This document shows positions 4,678 through 6,578 of a DNA stretch of 6,578 nucleotides, in pieces. The position numbers were made by a program, and so were the translations under genes. The notes beneath the pieces are model-generated. The model was given only the letters and a program-made list of their open reading frames with translations. It had not been told where the DNA came from and searched no databases. Numbering within the stretch: the first letter of the stretch is position 1; each line of letters starts with the position of its first letter. Origin of the DNA: Dehalococcoidia bacterium (GTDB taxonomy: Bacteria; Chloroflexota; Dehalococcoidia; UBA3495); the NCBI GenBank assembly GCA_030753265.1, contig JASMCQ010000101.1, positions 1 through 6,578 of the forward strand, read 5' to 3'.

Positions 4678-6578
4678 TCCAGCGGCACCAGCCGCTGCCG
4701 CACCTCGCTGCCGGCGATGATGCTGTCCCAAGAATACTGCATCGGCACCATCTGTACCTGTCGCCAGGCCTCCGACTGGTCCTGGTAGTGGCTGCTGCCG
4801 GGATGCCCGGAGCTGCCCAGAGGCACCACCCACAACGAGCGGTCCCAATCCGCCAGGTCGTAGGCGTAGCGCACCACCGACAAACCCGTGATGGTAGCGG
4901 GGTCCGCCGGAGAATAACCGCCGGCCAGCGGCGTGTCGGCGTCCCCGCTGGCTGGGATCGCCGGCGGGTCCAAGAGTTCAGCCAGCTCCGGGAAGGCGGC
5001 GGACAGGGTATGCCGGGGCCGGGCCCGGTGCAACCGGCCCCACCGCCACTCTTCCGGGTTATCGCCCAGCCTTTCCCTCAGGAAGGCGACGCCTTGGCTC
5101 AAGGCTCGGGCCATCACCGAAGGCCAGTCCTCGCCCGGTGGCAGCAGGGTGCGGTCGTCCTCGGAAATCAGGGTCACCAGCCGCGCCTTGAATCGGTTGA
5201 CGAAGGACCCCACTCCCCGGTCGGCGGGATGCCCGGCGGCATCCGCCAGCTCGGGCCCCAGGTTGTGCTCCAGAAGCTCCTTGATCAGAGCGTCCCGGCA
5301 GGCGCTATAGATGGTTGGAGCCACCTCTTCGGCGTCCATCGCCCCGGTCCAGGCCAGCAGCTTCTCCCTGGCCGGGGTCTCGGTTTCGTCTCTCGGCGCT
5401 ACCCTTCCCAGCAGATCGATGTAGGTCTGGGCCGGGATGGATATGCGCTCGGCGTGTACCTGCCGCATATCCTCCGCCGTGGGTCGCACCAGGGCCAGCA
5501 GGCCCTCGGTCACCCGTTTGACCCGGAACTCGGGGGTGAAGTCGATGCCGATGAGGTAGGGATAATCGTCGCCCACCGGCTTGTTGTTGGCGGTGGCGAT
5601 GTAGCCTTGTTCCGGGTTCACCGACCGGGGTATCTCGTCGAAAGGAATCTGGCCCAGCCACTCGTACTCGCCGGTCCAGCCGGGGACGGGCAGCCAGGCA
5701 TTGGCCATCGGCCGAATGGGAATTCGACCCCGGCACAGGTACCCGGCGTTGCCCTGGACATCGGCGAATAGGAAGTTGTTACAGGGGTCCACCCATTCCC
5801 GCATCGACTCCATCAGCTCATCGGAGTTCTGGGCCCTGAGCATCTCCGGCAGAACGTCGGGCCAGGGAGAGGGCCTTTCGGTGGCGGTGTATTTCAGGGC
5901 GACGCCTACCCCCTGGTTGGGGCTGCCGGAGATCACCGGGCCGTGGTGGGTAACCCAAACCGGCAAGTCAACGTCTTCAGCATCCTTCACCTTGATCTTT
6001 TCGTGGTGGACCTCGGCGCGGCGCCACTGCCCTTGGAACAGGTAATATTTGGGGTCGTCATCCTTGAACCGTTCGATGTAAAGGTCCTGATAGTCGGCGG
6101 CGGTGTGGGTCACGCACCAGGCCACCCAGGCGTTGTGCCCGAAGTGAGGAAAGCCGGGCAGGCCGGGAAAGGACAGGCCCACCACGTCGAACTCGGGGCA
6201 GGCCAGATGGTTTTGATAGTAGACGTTTGGAGTGTCCAGGGCCCGGTGGGAGTCTCCGGCCAGGATAGGCTTTCCGGAGGCCGTGCGGGCGCCGGAGAGG
6301 ACCCAGCTGTTGCTCCCGCCGTCGGTCTCGTTCAGGTAGTTGAGGGCGGCAGCCCCACGGCTCAGCTCTTCCAATCCGTCGGCCAGCGGCCCGGAGTAGG
6401 AGACGCCCGGCGGCAGAATCAGCAGCTGGCCGGGCTCGTAGCCGGGGAACAACCTGGCCGCCCGTTCCGCTCCCAGCTTACCGACCAAGCGGGCCCGCCA
6501 CACCTTGGACTCGAACACGCCCATCAGGACGTGCCGGACCTTGTACACGATAAGGCCGTCCCAGGGCTGCCAGGGCTC
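4674..6578 (-). CDS. Penicillin acylase family Ntn hydrolase, 5' end cut by the window
   Basis: Amide hydrolase of the penicillin G acylase/cephalosporin acylase/acyl-homoserine lactone acylase family, normally exported and self-cleaved into alpha and beta chains. The frame is open to the window edge. A GTG at 6548 is in frame, but the preceding ten codons read EPWQPWDGLI, a typical alpha-chain motif, so it is internal and roughly 150-170 residues with any signal peptide are missing. Counting from that GTG, the precursor cleaves before Ser79 (codon 6312-6314) in DGGSNSWVLSG, freeing the nucleophilic N-terminal serine. Other family hallmarks are GDSHRALDTPNVYYQNHL (98-115), SFPGLPGFPHFGHNAWVAW (126-144), FADVQGNAGYLCRG (261-274), GYIATANNKP (315-324) and GSSGHPGSSHYQDQSEAW (578-595). 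The beta chain is complete and ends at 4674. Substrate cannot be predicted; penicillin itself is unlikely to be the natural one. Confidence 0.92.
   Translation of the reverse strand, partial: EPWQPWDGLIVYKVRHVLMGVFESKVWRARLVGKLGAERAARLFPGYEPGQLLILPPGVSYSGPLADGLEELSRGAAALNYLNETDGGSNSWVLSGARTASGKPILAGDSHRALDTPNVYYQNHLACPEFDVVGLSFPGLPGFPHFGHNAWVAWCVTHTAADYQDLYIERFKDDDPKYYLFQGQWRRAEVHHEKIKVKDAEDVDLPVWVTHHGPVISGSPNQGVGVALKYTATERPSPWPDVLPEMLRAQNSDELMESMREWVDPCNNFLFADVQGNAGYLCRGRIPIRPMANAWLPVPGWTGEYEWLGQIPFDEIPRSVNPEQGYIATANNKPVGDDYPYLIGIDFTPEFRVKRVTEGLLALVRPTAEDMRQVHAERISIPAQTYIDLLGRVAPRDETETPAREKLLAWTGAMDAEEVAPTIYSACRDALIKELLEHNLGPELADAAGHPADRGVGSFVNRFKARLVTLISEDDRTLLPPGEDWPSVMARALSQGVAFLRERLGDNPEEWRWGRLHRARPRHTLSAAFPELAELLDPPAIPASGDADTPLAGGYSPADPATITGLSVVRYAYDLADWDRSLWVVPLGSSGHPGSSHYQDQSEAWRQVQMVPMQYSWDSIIAGSEVRQRLVPLE

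Noticed and set aside
4788..5771. 327-codon plus-strand open frame opposite the acylase gene
   Set aside because: Its translation is Gly/Arg/Pro/Gln-rich with no family motifs, while the minus strand carries continuous penicillin acylase hallmarks.

Overview
The window is GC-rich bacterial DNA. It most resembles an uncultivated Chloroflexota lineage, perhaps Dehalococcoidia or SAR202-like. That assignment is an inference from two things: a lipoprotein whose linker is built from Val/Glu/Arg/Thr/Pro repeats, a style common in Chloroflexota binding proteins, and short intergenic repeats of the 'GAGCGAAGCGA' and 'GAGCNTGTCGAA' types. No rRNA, tRNA, CRISPR array or transposase was found.

Layout. 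Positions 1-493 hold no supportable gene, only small inverted repeats and the ribosome binding site of the next gene. Positions 494-2410 (+) encode a family 5 ABC transporter substrate-binding lipoprotein with no permease or ATPase genes beside it. A perfect 13-bp hairpin followed by a short T-rich stretch (2437-2473) closes that gene. A non-coding stretch follows, ending in a good sigma70-type promoter (2678-2706) for tlyA, an rRNA 2'-O-methyltransferase (2792-3556, +). A head-to-head pair of repeats (3608-3704) separates tlyA from a stand-alone CinA C-terminal domain protein (3773-4246, +), whose active-site motif is altered. A second, unrelated inverted repeat pair (4278-4340) separates this from a 76-residue membrane protein (4392-4622, +). 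The final gene runs the other way (4674-6578, -): a penicillin-acylase-family Ntn hydrolase whose 5' end lies beyond the window.

How the genes fit together. They do not look like one pathway. The solute-binding lipoprotein and the acylase would both act outside the cytoplasm on peptides or amides. TlyA modifies rRNA, and the CinA-like protein belongs to a family that deamidates nicotinamide mononucleotide in pyridine nucleotide salvage. The plus-strand genes appear to be separate transcription units, divided by a terminator, a promoter and repeat-filled spacers. No multi-gene novel system is evident. The points most worth checking are the serine-less CinA domain, the two inverted repeat pairs and the expanding repeat linker of the lipoprotein.
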